A DNA stretch of 50,857 nt from Armatimonadota bacterium (GCA_031459765.1 JAVKHY010000015.1:1-50857); one strand, 5' to 3'. Counted from the stretch's first letter, positions 1 to 8,470 are shown. Notes: a model not told the origin generated them from the letters alone. Program-made: numbers and translations.

Positions 1-1
1 A

Positions 2-634
2 GGCAGCTACCTGGCCGGCCTGTACGGGGGCCTGATGCTCAAGAAGAAAAACATCCCGGGGATGACCGGGACGAAGATCGGCGTGGTGGGCGGGCTGGAC
101 ATCCCGGTGATCAACGACTTCATCGTGGGCTACAAGCAGGGGGCGAAGGCCGCCGGGCTGGATCCGAACCGCGACGTCCTCGTCCAGTACGCGGGCGCCT
201 TCAACGATCCGGCCAAGGGGAAGGAGATCACCAAGGCGATGTACCGCCAGGGCGCGGCCATCGTCTTCAACGTCGCGGGCGGCACCGGCGTGGGCATCCT
301 GGAGGCCGCGGCGGAGGACGGGCGCTGGGCGATCGGCGTGGACAGCGACCAGTACGAGATCTTCAAGGCGCAGAAACCGGCCATCGCCAACCGCATCCTC
401 ACCTCGATGCTGAAGAACGTGGACAACTCGCTGCACCGCGCCCTGCGCCTGGCCCGCGAAGGGAAGGTGCCCTGGGGCAAGGCGGAGGCGCTGGGCATCG
501 CCGAGGGCGGGGTCGGGCTGGCCCGCAACGAGAACTTCAAGAAGTGGACGCCGGCCGACGTCGTGGCCGCCATCGACCAGGCGCAGCGGGACATCCTCAG
601 CGGGAAGATCAAGGTCGAGACGGTGTTCAAGTAG
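2..634 (+). CDS. BMP-family (PnrA/BmpA-like) ABC transporter substrate-binding protein, 5' end outside window
   Basis: This is the C-terminal part of a periplasmic or lipid-anchored binding protein that captures purine nucleosides (or related ligands) for the ABC importer encoded downstream. The reading frame is open from the first bases, and the first residues (GSYLAGLYGG) match the conserved lead-in of the second half of BMP proteins, so the true start lies upstream. Visible family motifs are GVVGG followed by DIPVINDFIVGYKQGAKAA, and later NVAGGTGVG and IGVDSDQYE, the ligand-facing segments of the two lobes. About 210 residues are visible of a usual 330-360. It is followed by a GC-rich hairpin and a toxin-antitoxin pair before the ATPase gene. 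The nucleoside ligand is inferred from the family and from the nucleoside hydrolase and deaminase-like genes downstream. Confidence 0.9.
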   Translation, partial: GSYLAGLYGGLMLKKKNIPGMTGTKIGVVGGLDIPVINDFIVGYKQGAKAAGLDPNRDVLVQYAGAFNDPAKGKEITKAMYRQGAAIVFNVAGGTGVGILEAAAEDGRWAIGVDSDQYEIFKAQKPAIANRILTSMLKNVDNSLHRALRLAREGKVPWGKAEALGIAEGGVGLARNENFKKWTPADVVAAIDQAQRDILSGKIKVETVFK

Positions 635-645
635 TCCGCCCGTGC

Positions 646-677
646 GGACCGGGGAGGCCCGACGGCCTCTCCGGTCC
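646..677 (+). terminator. GC-rich hairpin after the BMP gene
   Basis: Near-perfect inverted repeat with 14-nt arms at 646-659 and 664-677 (one mismatch or G-U pair) and a 4-nt loop, 12 nt after the binding-protein stop codon. No T-run follows, so it may be a partial terminator or an mRNA 3'-stabilising hairpin that keeps binding-protein transcripts in excess over the permease transcripts. Confidence 0.45.
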
Positions 678-702
678 GGGCCCGGGAGGCACCGCGGCCG
701 CG

Positions 703-737
703 TTGACATCTGTATCGATTCTGCATCAAAATGCAGA
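703..737 (+). promoter_or_regulatory. Promoter and palindromic operator of the vapBC pair
   Basis: A perfect -35 hexamer TTGACA (703-708) is followed after 18 bp by CAAAAT (727-732), a 4/6 match to the -10 consensus. A perfect inverted repeat TCTGCAT-caaa-ATGCAGA (720-737) covers the -10. Expected initiation is about 7 nt beyond the -10, at or next to the ATG at 739, so the transcript would be leaderless. A palindrome over the promoter fits autorepression by the VapBC complex, known for this family. The binding itself is inferred. Confidence 0.6.
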
Positions 738-738
738 C

Positions 739-939
739 ATGAGAACAACGCTGAATGTTGATGAGGAACTGTTGCGCCGCGCGGCCAGGCTGACGGGGGT
801 CACCCAGAAGACGGCCCTGATCCACATGGGTCTGCGGGCATTGATCGCGCGGGAGAGCGCCCGCCGGCTGGCGGGCCTGGGCGGCACGGCCCCCCGCCTG
901 CGGCCGATCCCGCGGCGACGACCGGTTAAAATCTCGTGA
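739..939 (+). CDS. vapB: VapB-type ribbon-helix-helix antitoxin
   Basis: A 66-residue antitoxin predicted to bind its own promoter and neutralise the PIN toxin encoded next. The N-terminus MRTTLNVDEELLRRA followed by GVTQKTALIHMGLRAL is the typical ribbon-helix-helix pattern of the VapB family related to Mycobacterium VapB antitoxins: one DNA-contacting strand and two helices. The basic, proline-rich tail would be the toxin-wrapping part. The ATG at 739 is chosen because the conserved fold begins there; there is no Shine-Dalgarno sequence, in keeping with the promoter placement that suggests a leaderless message. The stop overlaps the toxin start by 4 nt (GTGA), indicating translational coupling. 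The pair lies between the genes of one ABC transporter, so it was probably inserted there. Confidence 0.85.
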   Translation: MRTTLNVDEELLRRAARLTGVTQKTALIHMGLRALIARESARRLAGLGGTAPRLRPIPRRRPVKIS

Positions 940-1292
940 TCCTGGTGGATACCTCCGTGTGGGTTGACCACCTGCGTCGTGGGTCAGCCGAGCTGGGGCG
1001 CCTGCTCGAGGAGGGGGAGGTGGTCACCCACCCTTTCGTCATTGGGGAGTTGGCCTGTGGCGCCGTCCCTCACCGCAGGGAATTCCTGACGCTGCTGAGC
1101 GCGTTGCCGTCGGCCACAGTTGCCGAACACGATGAGGTGTTGCAGTTCGTCGAACGCCACCGCCTGTACGGACGGGGTTTAGGATGGATCGACGTGCACC
1201 TGCTGGCCTCGGCCCGCCTCTCCGCCGCCGCGCTCTGGACGCTCGACCGACCCCTGCAGCAGGCGGCGGCGGCTCTGCGGCTGGCGCCCTGA
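936..1292 (+). CDS. vapC: VapC-type PIN-domain ribonuclease toxin
   Basis: A 118-residue PIN-domain endoribonuclease, the toxin of a type II toxin-antitoxin pair. The acidic residues expected for Mg2+ binding are present: Asp5 (ILVDTS), Glu38 (VIGELACG), Asp86 (GWIDVHLLASA) and Asp104 (LWTLDRPL), so the active site looks intact. VapC toxins usually cleave initiator tRNA, other tRNAs or the sarcin-ricin loop; the target here cannot be read from sequence. The GTG start at 936 overlaps the antitoxin stop. The ABC ATPase gene follows after 40 nt, so readthrough from the vapBC promoter could contribute to transporter expression. Confidence 0.9.
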   Translation: MILVDTSVWVDHLRRGSAELGRLLEEGEVVTHPFVIGELACGAVPHRREFLTLLSALPSATVAEHDEVLQFVERHRLYGRGLGWIDVHLLASARLSAAALWTLDRPLQQAAAALRLAP

Positions 1293-1332
1293 GCGACCGC
1301 ACCAGGAGAACTCCGCTTCCCGTCCGAACCCG

Positions 1333-2898
1333 GTGAATGTCGTGGACGCGCTGGTGGAGATGCGCGGCATCACCAAGGTCTACCCCAACGGGGTGGTGGC
1401 CAACGACCGGGTGGACTTCGCCGTCCGGGCCGGCGAGATCCACGGCCTGGTGGGCGAGAACGGGGCCGGCAAGACCACCCTGATGAAGCTGCTCTACGGC
1501 CTGGAGCAGCCCACCGACGGTGAGATCCGCCTGCGGGGCCGGCCGGTCGCGATCCGCAACCCGCACGCGGCCATCGCCCTCGGGATCGGCATGGTGCACC
1601 AGAACTTCATGCTGGTCCCGAACTTCACCGTCGCCGAGAACATCGTGCTCGGGCTGGAACCGCAGCGCCGGGGGCTGGTCGACCGCCGGCGGGCCCTGGC
1701 CGTGGCGGAGGACCTGGCCCGGCGCTACGGCCTGCAGGTCACCGCCGGGGCGCGCATCGATGAGATCCCTGTGGGAATGCGCCAGCGCGTGGAGATCCTC
1801 AAAGCACTGTACCGCGGCGCGGAGATCCTGATCCTGGACGAACCCACCGCCGTCCTCACGCCGCAGGAGACGGCGGATCTGTTCAGGGCGGTGCGCAGCC
1901 TGGTGGCGCAGGGCAAGACCGTCATCTTCATCTCCCACAAGCTGCGCGAGATGAAGGCCGTGGCCGACCGGGTCACCGTGATGCGCGACGGCAGGGTGAT
2001 GGGCACGCTGCCCGTGGCCGAGGCCACAGAAGAGACGCTGGCCCAGATGATGGTCGGCCGCCGGGTGCTGCTGCAGGTGGCCAGACCGCCGGGGAAGCCG
2101 GGCCCGGTCGTCCTGGCGGTGCGCGACCTGGAGTACGTCACAGAGACGGGCCACCGGGCCCTGCGGGGCGTGTCCTTCGCCGTGCGCGCCGGCGAGATCT
2201 TCGGCATCGCCGGCGTGGAGGGCAACGGGCAGACCGAACTGGTAGAAATCCTCACCGGACTGCGGACCGCCAGCGGCGGGACCGTCTTCCTCGACGGGCA
2301 GGTCGTCGTCAACCGGTCGCCGCGCCGCGTGCGCCAGGCCGGGATGAGCCACGTTCCGGAGGACCGCCTGCGCAACGGCGTCGCCCCTCCGGCCAGCATT
2401 GCCGAGAACCTCATCGTGGACCGGTACTTCGCCCCGCCCTTCACCCGATACCGCTGGTACATGGACTCCGCCGCGGTGAAGCGGACGGCGGAGCAGCTGA
2501 TGGCGGAGTTCGACATCCGGGCGCCGGACGGCGCGGTCCCGGTGCGGGCGCTGTCCGGCGGCAACATGCAGAAGGTCGTCCTGGCCCGGGAGCTGTCGCG
2601 CCGGCCGAAGGTGCTGGTCGCGGCGCAGCCGACGCGCGGGATCGACATCGGGGCGACGGAGTTCGCCCACCGGCAGCTGGTGCGCATCCGCGACGGGGGG
2701 GCCGCGGTGCTGCTGGTCTCCGCGGACCTGAGCGAGGTGATGGCCCTCTCCGACCGGCTGGCCGTGATGCACAACGGGGAGATCGCGGCGGTCTTCGACG
2801 AGCCGGGCGGGCTGACCGAAGAAGAGGTGGGGCTCTACATGCTGGGCCTGAAAAAGCAGGACCAAAGCACAGCACCCGGCCCCCAGGCCGCGCGATGA
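1333..2898 (+). CDS. Nucleoside/sugar ABC transporter ATP-binding protein (two ABC domains)
   Basis: Cytoplasmic ATPase that energises the BMP-type nucleoside importer. It is a tandem ABC protein of 521 residues, the usual size for the NupO/YufO/RbsA group. The first domain has Walker A (GENGAGKTT, about residues 41-49), a modified signature (VGMRQRVEI) and Walker B (LILDEPTAVLTP). The second has a degenerate Walker A (GVEGNGQTE), a proper signature (LSGGNMQKVVLAREL) and a modified Walker B region (VLVAAQPTRGIDIG), so as in the family one of the two ATP sites is probably weak. The GTG at 1333 is used; its ribosome binding site is poor and GTG 1345 or 1354 cannot be excluded. The stop overlaps the first permease by 4 nt. 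Confidence 0.93.
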   Translation: MNVVDALVEMRGITKVYPNGVVANDRVDFAVRAGEIHGLVGENGAGKTTLMKLLYGLEQPTDGEIRLRGRPVAIRNPHAAIALGIGMVHQNFMLVPNFTVAENIVLGLEPQRRGLVDRRRALAVAEDLARRYGLQVTAGARIDEIPVGMRQRVEILKALYRGAEILILDEPTAVLTPQETADLFRAVRSLVAQGKTVIFISHKLREMKAVADRVTVMRDGRVMGTLPVAEATEETLAQMMVGRRVLLQVARPPGKPGPVVLAVRDLEYVTETGHRALRGVSFAVRAGEIFGIAGVEGNGQTELVEILTGLRTASGGTVFLDGQVVVNRSPRRVRQAGMSHVPEDRLRNGVAPPASIAENLIVDRYFAPPFTRYRWYMDSAAVKRTAEQLMAEFDIRAPDGAVPVRALSGGNMQKVVLARELSRRPKVLVAAQPTRGIDIGATEFAHRQLVRIRDGGAAVLLVSADLSEVMALSDRLAVMHNGEIAAVFDEPGGLTEEEVGLYMLGLKKQDQSTAPGPQAAR

Positions 2899-4013
2899 AC
2901 GGGCTGGAAGCGGCGGCCCCCGCCGCGGGGAGAGCGGCCGAACAGGCGCGGTTCCGGCGGGAGCGCCGGCGGGCGGCGCTGGCCCAGCTCGTCCGCACCG
3001 TCGGCACCGTCGTCATCGCCCTGGTGTTTGGCTTCGTCATCACGCTCTTTGTCAGCGACCGACCGGTCCAGGCCTATCTCGCGCTGCTCACCGGACCGGT
3101 GAGCAGCGCGGCGCGGGTCGGCACCTGGATCGAGGACGCCACGACGCTGACGATGCTGGGGCTCTCCATCGCCGTCGTCTTCCGCGCCCAGCAGTTCAGC
3201 CTGCTGGCCGAAGGACAGCTCTACCTGGGGGCACTGGCGGCCGGGATCATCGCCCTCAAGGTGCCGGCGCCGGCGCCCCTCCACCTGGCGATCGCCGTGC
3301 TCGGTGCGGCCGCGGCGGCCTTCGCCTTCGGCCTGATCCCCGGAGCGCTCAAAGCCTATTACGGGGCGAACGAGATTGTCTCCACCCTGATGTTGAACGT
3401 GGTCGCGGTGCGGACCTACGATCTGCTGCTGACCTACTGGCTGAAGCCGCCGGGCGCGGGGTACACCTGGTCCGATCCCTTCCCGCCGTCGGCCGTCTTC
3501 ACCCGCTTCCTCGAGGGCTCACGGATCAACACGGCGCTCTTCGTCGCCGCGGCGCTGGTCGTCCTGACCTGGTTCCTGGTCTACAAGACGCCGCTGGGGT
3601 ACGAGCTCCGCATGGTGGGCGCCAACCTGGAATTCGCGCGCTACGGCGGGATCGACGTGCGGCGCACGATCATGCTCTCCATGGCCCTGGCCGGCATTCC
3701 GGCGGGACTGGCCGGGGCGCATCTGGCCATGGGCGTCCACCAGCGTCTCCTGCTGAACATCTCGCTGGGGCTGGCCTTCGAGGGGATCGTCGTGGCCCTG
3801 ATGGCGGGCAACCACCCCCTCCTCGTGCCCCTGGCCGCGCTGCTGTACTCCTACCTGCGCATCGGGGGCGACATCATGGAACGCACCGCGGCCGTGGGGT
3901 CGGACATCGTCCGGGTGATCCAGGCCACGATTATCCTCTTCATCACGGCGGAGCTGCTGGTCGGGGTCAGCCGCCGGCGCCAGGCGCGGAGGACGGCCGA
4001 TGCCGCCGGGTGA
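2895..4013 (+). CDS. Nucleoside ABC transporter permease (NupP/YufP-like)
   Basis: Inner-membrane permease of the BMP-type importer, 372 residues. It shows about eight or nine hydrophobic segments after a charged, cytoplasmic N-terminus rich in Arg/Glu. Family landmarks are GANEIVSTLMLNVVA in the middle and GANLEFARYGGID followed by AGIPAGLAGAHLAMG near the C-terminal half, the segment expected to contact the ATPase. ATGA overlap with the ATPase gene and a 14-nt overlap with the second permease indicate tight co-translation. Specificity for nucleosides is inferred from family and context. Confidence 0.92.
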   Translation: MNGLEAAAPAAGRAAEQARFRRERRRAALAQLVRTVGTVVIALVFGFVITLFVSDRPVQAYLALLTGPVSSAARVGTWIEDATTLTMLGLSIAVVFRAQQFSLLAEGQLYLGALAAGIIALKVPAPAPLHLAIAVLGAAAAAFAFGLIPGALKAYYGANEIVSTLMLNVVAVRTYDLLLTYWLKPPGAGYTWSDPFPPSAVFTRFLEGSRINTALFVAAALVVLTWFLVYKTPLGYELRMVGANLEFARYGGIDVRRTIMLSMALAGIPAGLAGAHLAMGVHQRLLLNISLGLAFEGIVVALMAGNHPLLVPLAALLYSYLRIGGDIMERTAAVGSDIVRVIQATIILFITAELLVGVSRRRQARRTADAAG

Positions 4014-4959
4014 GGTCCTCGCCGGCATCTTCTCCGTGACCTTCGCCGCCGGCGTGCTGCGCGTGACCACGCCGATCCTGCTGCCGGCCCTGGGCGGGCT
4101 GCTCTCGGACCTGGCCGGCGTCATCAACATCGCCCTGGAGGGCACCATGCTGCTGGCGGCGTTCACGGGCGTGGCGGTGAGCGCCTACACCCACAGCGCG
4201 TGGCTCGGGCTGCTGGCCGCCCTGGCCGCGGCCGCCCTGTTCTCCCTGATCCTGGCCTTCGTCCACCTGGACCTGCGCGCCGACCTGATTCTGGCCGGCA
4301 TCGCCATGAACTTCCTGGCCGGCGGCGGGACGGTCTTCGTCATGTACAGCCTGACCGGGGACAAGGGCACCTCCTCGGAGCTGGCCAGCCTGACGATGCC
4401 CTACGTGCACATCCCGATCCTGAAGAGCATCCCGGTGCTCGGGCCCATCCTCAGCGGCCAGAACCTCCTCGTCTACGTCGCCTTCGTCATGGTCCTGCTG
4501 GTCTGGTGGTTCCTGTTCCGGACGGTGCGGGGAACCCATCTGCGCGCGGTGGGAGCCAACCCCGACGCCGCGGCCACGGCGGGCATCGACGTGCGGAAGA
4601 CCCGCTACACGGCCCTCGTCCTGAGCGGGCTGCTGGCGGGGCTGGGCGGGGTGCACATGAGCATGGGCTATTTGCAGTTGTTTCAGCGGGACATGACGGC
4701 CGGCCGCGGCTTCATCGCCCTGGCCGCGGTCTTTCTCGGGGCCCGACACCCGGTGGGGACGATGCTGGCCGCGCTGCTCTTCGGCACCGCCGATGCGCTG
4801 GCCAACCAGCTGGGCACGCTGCGCATCCCGCCGCAGTATGTGCAGGTCATCCCCTATGTCGTCACCGTCGCCGCGCTCGCCGTGCACGCCGCGGCCCAGC
4901 GACGGGCGGCGGCGCGACGGCAGCACCGCCTCCGGGTCCGGCCCGCCGCCGCGGAGTGA
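4000..4959 (+). CDS. Nucleoside ABC transporter permease (NupQ/YufQ-like)
   Basis: Second, shorter permease subunit of the importer, 319 residues, the normal length for this partner. Conserved stretches are DLAGVINIALEGTMLLAAF near the N-terminus, LILAGIAMNFLAGGG in the centre and AVGANPDAAATAGIDVRKTRY followed by SGLLAGLGGVHMSMGY, the coupling region. Eight to ten transmembrane segments can be picked out. The start at 4000 lies inside the preceding gene, and the stop overlaps the GTG of the amidohydrolase by 4 nt, so transporter and deaminase-like enzyme are translated from one message. Confidence 0.92.
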   Translation: MPPGEVLAGIFSVTFAAGVLRVTTPILLPALGGLLSDLAGVINIALEGTMLLAAFTGVAVSAYTHSAWLGLLAALAAAALFSLILAFVHLDLRADLILAGIAMNFLAGGGTVFVMYSLTGDKGTSSELASLTMPYVHIPILKSIPVLGPILSGQNLLVYVAFVMVLLVWWFLFRTVRGTHLRAVGANPDAAATAGIDVRKTRYTALVLSGLLAGLGGVHMSMGYLQLFQRDMTAGRGFIALAAVFLGARHPVGTMLAALLFGTADALANQLGTLRIPPQYVQVIPYVVTVAALAVHAAAQRRAAARRQHRLRVRPAAAE

Positions 4960-6356
4960 CGGCGGTGGGCGGCGCCTCCCTGCTGATTCGCAACGTCACC
5001 GTCGTCGATCCCCGGGGCACCGGGACGACGATCCTGCCCGGTCAGGACATCCTGATCGAAGGTCCGCGCATCATCCGTATCGCCGCCGCGGAGGGACCGC
5101 CATCGGCCGACCGGCCGGGAGTTCCACCGAGGCCCGAGCCGCGGCCCGAAGCCGGCCTCCGGGTGATCGACGGCACCGGCATGGTCGCCCTGCCCGGGCT
5201 GATCAACACCCACGCCCATGCGGCGATGGTGCTCTTCCGGGGCGCGGCCGAGGACGTTACGGTAGAGCGGTGGTTCAACGAGATCATCTGGCCGATGGAG
5301 AGCAACCTGACGCCCGACGACGTTTACTGGGGAACGCTGCTGGCCGCGGCCGAGATGATCGAAAGCGGCGTCACCACCGTCGCCGACCACTACTTTCTGA
5401 TGGACCAGGTGGCCGCAGCCCTCCTGCACAGCGGCCTGCGGGCGCACCTGGCGCCCACGCTGTTCGGCCGCGATCTTCATGCCGAGCTGGACGACAGCGC
5501 CAGGATCATCGCCCGCTACCAGGGGGCGGGGGACGGCCGGATCCGGATGTGGCTCGGCCCGCACTCGCCCTACCTGTGCCCGCCCGACTACCTTCGCGCG
5601 GTCGCCGCGGAGGCGAAGCGCGCCGGACTGGGCGTGCACCTCCACGTCTCGGAGACGGCGGAGCAGGTGCGGGCCAGCCTCGCCGCCCACGGCCGCACGC
5701 CGCCGGCGCACCTGGCCGCGCTCGGCCTGATGGACGTCCCCGTGCTGGCCGCCCACGCCGCGCACGCCACGGAGGCCGACATCGCGCTCTTCGCCGCCCA
5801 CGGAGTCGGTGTGGCCCACTGTCCCAAGACCTTCCTGAAGCTGGCCGCGGGGATTGCGCCGGTGGCGGCGATGCGCCGGGCCGGCGTGGCGGTCGGCCTG
5901 GGCTCGGACGGGGCGGCCAGCAACAACACCCTGGACCTCTTCGAGCAGATGCGCCTGGCCGCGATGCTGCAGAAGCACGAGCGAAGGGATCCGACGATTT
6001 TGACCCTCGACGACGCCCTGGCCATGGCCACGGTGGAGGGAGCCCGGGTGCTGCGCCAGGAGCACGAGCTGGGGCGTCTCGCCCCCGGGTATCTCGCGGA
6101 CATCATCCTGATCCGGTTGGAGGGCGTCCACCTGCAGCCGGTGCACGACATCCGGGCGGCGCTGGTCTACGCCGCCCGCCCCGGCGACGTGGACACCGTG
6201 GTCGTGCACGGCCGGGTGCTGATGGAAGGACGCCGGCTGCAGACGATTGACAAGGCGCAGGTCATCAAGGACATCGCCGCCCGGACCGGCCGGTTGCTTG
6301 AGACGAGCCACGGGCGGCGCCGCGCCGTCTATCCGGGAGGGGAGCGTCCATCGTAG
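4956..6356 (+). CDS. Amidohydrolase of the SAH/MTA deaminase and guanine deaminase (SsnA/MtaD) group
   Basis: A 466-residue cytosolic metal-dependent hydrolase, likely deaminating a purine base or nucleoside brought in by the adjacent transporter. It has the expected beta-sandwich start ([13 protein letters not shown]), the metal motif HAHAAM preceded by PGLINT, the [13 protein letters not shown] segment typical of 5'-methylthioadenosine/S-adenosylhomocysteine deaminases, a [11 protein letters not shown] loop, the metal histidine in [20 protein letters not shown], and the catalytic Asp in [16 protein letters not shown] proline-rich insert near residues 48-66 is unusual. The GTG at 4956 overlaps the permease stop; GTG 4965 is an alternative. 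Guanine or other purine deaminase activity is also possible; motifs do not settle the substrate. Confidence 0.88.
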   Translation: MTAVGGASLLIRNVTVVDPRGTGTTILPGQDILIEGPRIIRIAAAEGPPSADRPGVPPRPEPRPEAGLRVIDGTGMVALPGLINTHAHAAMVLFRGAAEDVTVERWFNEIIWPMESNLTPDDVYWGTLLAAAEMIESGVTTVADHYFLMDQVAAALLHSGLRAHLAPTLFGRDLHAELDDSARIIARYQGAGDGRIRMWLGPHSPYLCPPDYLRAVAAEAKRAGLGVHLHVSETAEQVRASLAAHGRTPPAHLAALGLMDVPVLAAHAAHATEADIALFAAHGVGVAHCPKTFLKLAAGIAPVAAMRRAGVAVGLGSDGAASNNTLDLFEQMRLAAMLQKHERRDPTILTLDDALAMATVEGARVLRQEHELGRLAPGYLADIILIRLEGVHLQPVHDIRAALVYAARPGDVDTVVVHGRVLMEGRRLQTIDKAQVIKDIAARTGRLLETSHGRRRAVYPGGERPS

Positions 6357-6436
6357 GGACCGCCCCCACCGCCGGTGAAGCTGACACTGTAGCACGCACC
6401 TACACCGAGCCGGGAGAGGGCGTTCAGGATCCGGCG

Positions 6437-7363
6437 ATGCGCCGCTTCCTCATCGACACCGACACCGCCTCCGACGACGCCGTGGCCATCCTCATGGCCC
6501 ACCGCTGGCCCGACGTGCGCGTGGACGCCATCACCGTCGTCGCCGGCAACGTGCCCGTGGAGATGGGCGCCCGCAACGCCGGGTACACCGTCGAGCTGTG
6601 CGGCGCCCAGACGCCGGTCTACCTCGGCTGCCCCCGACCGCTGCTGCGGGAGCCCCACTGGGCCTTCTTCTTCCACGGGCCGGACGGGATGGGCGGGATG
6701 GGCTACCCGGCCCCGCGACGTCTTCCCGAGACAGAGCACGCCGTCGACGCCCTGATCCGCCTCATCCGGGCCCGCCCCGGGGAGTACACGCTGGTCACCC
6801 TGGGCCCCCTGACCAATATCGCCGTGGCGCTGCGCCGGGCCCCGGAGATCGCGCGGATGGTCCGCCAGTGCTACGTGATGGGCGGCGCGGCGGCCACCGT
6901 CGGGAACATCACCCCGGCGGCGGAGTACAACATCTGGGTCGATCCCGAAGCGGCCCGGATCGTCTTCCACTCGGGGATGCCGATCCTCATGGTCGGCTGG
7001 GAACACTGCCGGGACGCCGCGGCCTTCGACGACGGGGAGATGGCGCAGATCCGGGCCCTGGGCACGCCCTTCGCGCACTTTACCCTGGACTGCAACCGCA
7101 CGGCCATCCGCACGGCGCGGGAGTGGCTGGGCGACATCGGCCTCACCCTGCCCGATCCGGTGACGATGGCCGTAGCCCTGGACCCGGCGGTGTGCACGGT
7201 GCGGCGGAAGCACTACGTGGACGTGGAGACCACCAGCGAACTCACCCGGGGCATGACCGTGGTGGACCGCCACGGCGTGCTGAACCGCCCCCCCAACATC
7301 GAGGTCTGCTGGGCCATCGACGCGAAGCGCTGGAAGGAGATGCTCTCCACGGTGCTGCGATGA
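6437..7363 (+). CDS. Inosine/uridine-preferring nucleoside hydrolase
   Basis: A 308-residue N-ribohydrolase that splits nucleosides into free base and ribose. The calcium-binding DTDTASDDA motif is at residues 8-16, followed by [14 protein letters not shown], the central [23 protein letters not shown] and [11 protein letters not shown], all landmarks of the IunH/RihA-C family in the right order. Length is normal. It lies 80 nt after the deaminase gene on the same strand, and its stop overlaps the start of a 24-codon rbsD-like relic. Ribose released here would be used by the ribokinase downstream. The exact nucleoside specificity cannot be read. Confidence 0.93.
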   Translation: MRRFLIDTDTASDDAVAILMAHRWPDVRVDAITVVAGNVPVEMGARNAGYTVELCGAQTPVYLGCPRPLLREPHWAFFFHGPDGMGGMGYPAPRRLPETEHAVDALIRLIRARPGEYTLVTLGPLTNIAVALRRAPEIARMVRQCYVMGGAAATVGNITPAAEYNIWVDPEAARIVFHSGMPILMVGWEHCRDAAAFDDGEMAQIRALGTPFAHFTLDCNRTAIRTAREWLGDIGLTLPDPVTMAVALDPAVCTVRRKHYVDVETTSELTRGMTVVDRHGVLNRPPNIEVCWAIDAKRWKEMLSTVLR

Positions 7364-7434
7364 AGAGAGCCGGCATCCTCAATCCCGAGGTCCCCAAGTT
7401 CACGCCGGTGCCGCTCAAGCTCATCACGAAGTAA
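7360..7434 (+). pseudogene. 24-codon ORF resembling the N-terminus of D-ribose pyranase RbsD (truncated relic)
   Basis: The ORF begins in an ATGA overlap with the nucleoside hydrolase stop and encodes [10 protein letters not shown] followed by 14 unrelated residues. The first ten residues match the very characteristic N-terminus of RbsD (MK-x-x-GILNPE), which continues with a conserved LGHTD segment that is absent here. Full RbsD is about 130-140 residues. It stands exactly where rbsD is expected, between a ribose-releasing enzyme and rbsK. I infer an internal deletion or replacement that left the coupled start. It could still be translated as a short peptide. Two hairpins follow immediately. 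Confidence 0.5.
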
Positions 7435-7435
7435 G

Positions 7436-7456
7436 GACCGCGCGCGGCGCGCGGTC
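7436..7456 (+). other. Perfect 9-bp hairpin directly after the rbsD relic
   Basis: Arms GACCGCGCG (7436-7444) and CGCGCGGTC (7448-7456) with a 3-nt loop begin right after the TAA stop and lie 8 nt ahead of the second hairpin. No T-run follows this one. It may assist termination at the next hairpin or block 3' exonucleases. Confidence 0.5.
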
Positions 7457-7464
7457 TGTCTCCG

Positions 7465-7507
7465 CCCCGCGCGGCCCCCACCCGGCCCGCGCGGGGTTTT
7501 CTCTTTT
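7465..7507 (+). terminator. Rho-independent terminator of the nucleoside salvage operon
   Basis: Inverted repeat CCCCGCGCGG (7465-7474) and CCGCGCGGGG (7487-7496), a perfect 10-bp GC stem, is followed at once by a pyrimidine/T tract (TTTTCTCTTTT). This is the clearest intrinsic terminator in the window. It separates the transporter-hydrolase operon from rbsK, which starts 24 nt later and would need readthrough or its own promoter. Confidence 0.8.
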
Positions 7508-7531
7508 CCGCGCCGAACCTTCGAGAACGAG

Positions 7532-8470
7532 ATGCCCGCGCGCGTCACCGTCGTCGGGAGCCTCAACATCGACCTGGTCATCAAAGCCCCCCGTCTCCCG
7601 CAGACCGGGGAAACGGTGACCGGCGGCGAGTTTGCCACCTTCGCCGGGGGCAAGGGCGCGAACCAGGCGGTGGCCGCGGCCCGGCTGGGAGCCGCCGTGA
7701 CCATGGTCGGCGCCGTGGGCTCGGACGCCTTCGGCCGGCAGCTGCGGGACGGGTTGCTCCGGGACGGCATCGACGTCACCCACGTCAGCGTTCTCGACGG
7801 GGCGGCATCCGGAGTGGCCCTGATCACCGTGGACCCACGCGGTCAGAACACCATCGTCGTCGCCCCGGGGGCCAACGGGAAGCTGACGCCGGCGCAGGTG
7901 GAGGCCGCCCGGCAGGCCATCGCCTCCAGCCAGGTCCTCCTCCTGCAACTCGAGGTCCCGCTGGACTGCGTCGTGCGCGCCGCCGAGCTGGCCCGGGGCA
8001 CAGGATGCCGCGTCGTGCTCGACCCGGCGCCGGCGCCGACGGAGCCGCTGCCGGAGCGGCTGTTGCGGCTGGTGGACGTGATCAACCCCAACGAGGTGGA
8101 AGCCAGGGCCCTCACCGGGATCGCCATCGGCGACGAGCAAGGCGCGCGCCTTGCGGCGGAGCGGCTCACCGCCCTGGGCTGCCGCCACGCCGTCCTCAAG
8201 CTGGGCGGCCGCGGCGCGTTCGTCGCGGCGGGCGGGTGGCGCGGCCTGCTGCCGGCGGTGCCGGTGGAGGCGGTGGACACCACGGCGGCCGGGGATGCCT
8301 TCGCCGGGGCCCTGGCCGTGGCCCTGGCCGAGGGGGCCGATGTGGCGGCCGCCGCCCGGCTGGCCAACCTGGCGGGGGCGATCTCCGTCACCCGCATGGG
8401 AGCGCAACCCTCCATGCCGACCCGCGCGGATGTCGAAGCCTTCGCCCGCGCCCGGGGCCTCGCCCTCTGA
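7532..8470 (+). CDS. rbsK: Ribokinase
   Basis: A 312-residue PfkB-family sugar kinase that phosphorylates D-ribose to ribose-5-phosphate. Signature 1 is GGKGANQAVAAARLG (about residues 41-55) and signature 2, with the catalytic Asp, is DTTAAGDAFAGAL (about residues 249-261). The N-terminal VVGSLNIDLV and the NPNEVEARAL segment also fit RbsK. It closes the ribose route begun by the nucleoside hydrolase, though separated from it by a terminator. The ribosome binding site is weak (GAGAACGAG ahead of ATG 7532). Specificity for ribose over other sugars rests on signatures and context. Confidence 0.92.
   Translation: MPARVTVVGSLNIDLVIKAPRLPQTGETVTGGEFATFAGGKGANQAVAAARLGAAVTMVGAVGSDAFGRQLRDGLLRDGIDVTHVSVLDGAASGVALITVDPRGQNTIVVAPGANGKLTPAQVEAARQAIASSQVLLLQLEVPLDCVVRAAELARGTGCRVVLDPAPAPTEPLPERLLRLVDVINPNEVEARALTGIAIGDEQGARLAAERLTALGCRHAVLKLGGRGAFVAAGGWRGLLPAVPVEAVDTTAAGDAFAGALAVALAEGADVAAAARLANLAGAISVTRMGAQPSMPTRADVEAFARARGLAL

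Noticed and set aside
1039-2865. Long minus-strand open frame opposite the ABC ATPase gene
   Set aside because: The GC-rich codon bias of the plus-strand gene leaves antisense frames open; the plus-strand protein has all ABC motifs and the antisense translation is rich in His, Arg and Pro without a family.
6357-6436. Promoter ahead of the nucleoside hydrolase
   Set aside because: A CTGACA-like hexamer is present but no acceptable -10 stands at the right distance.
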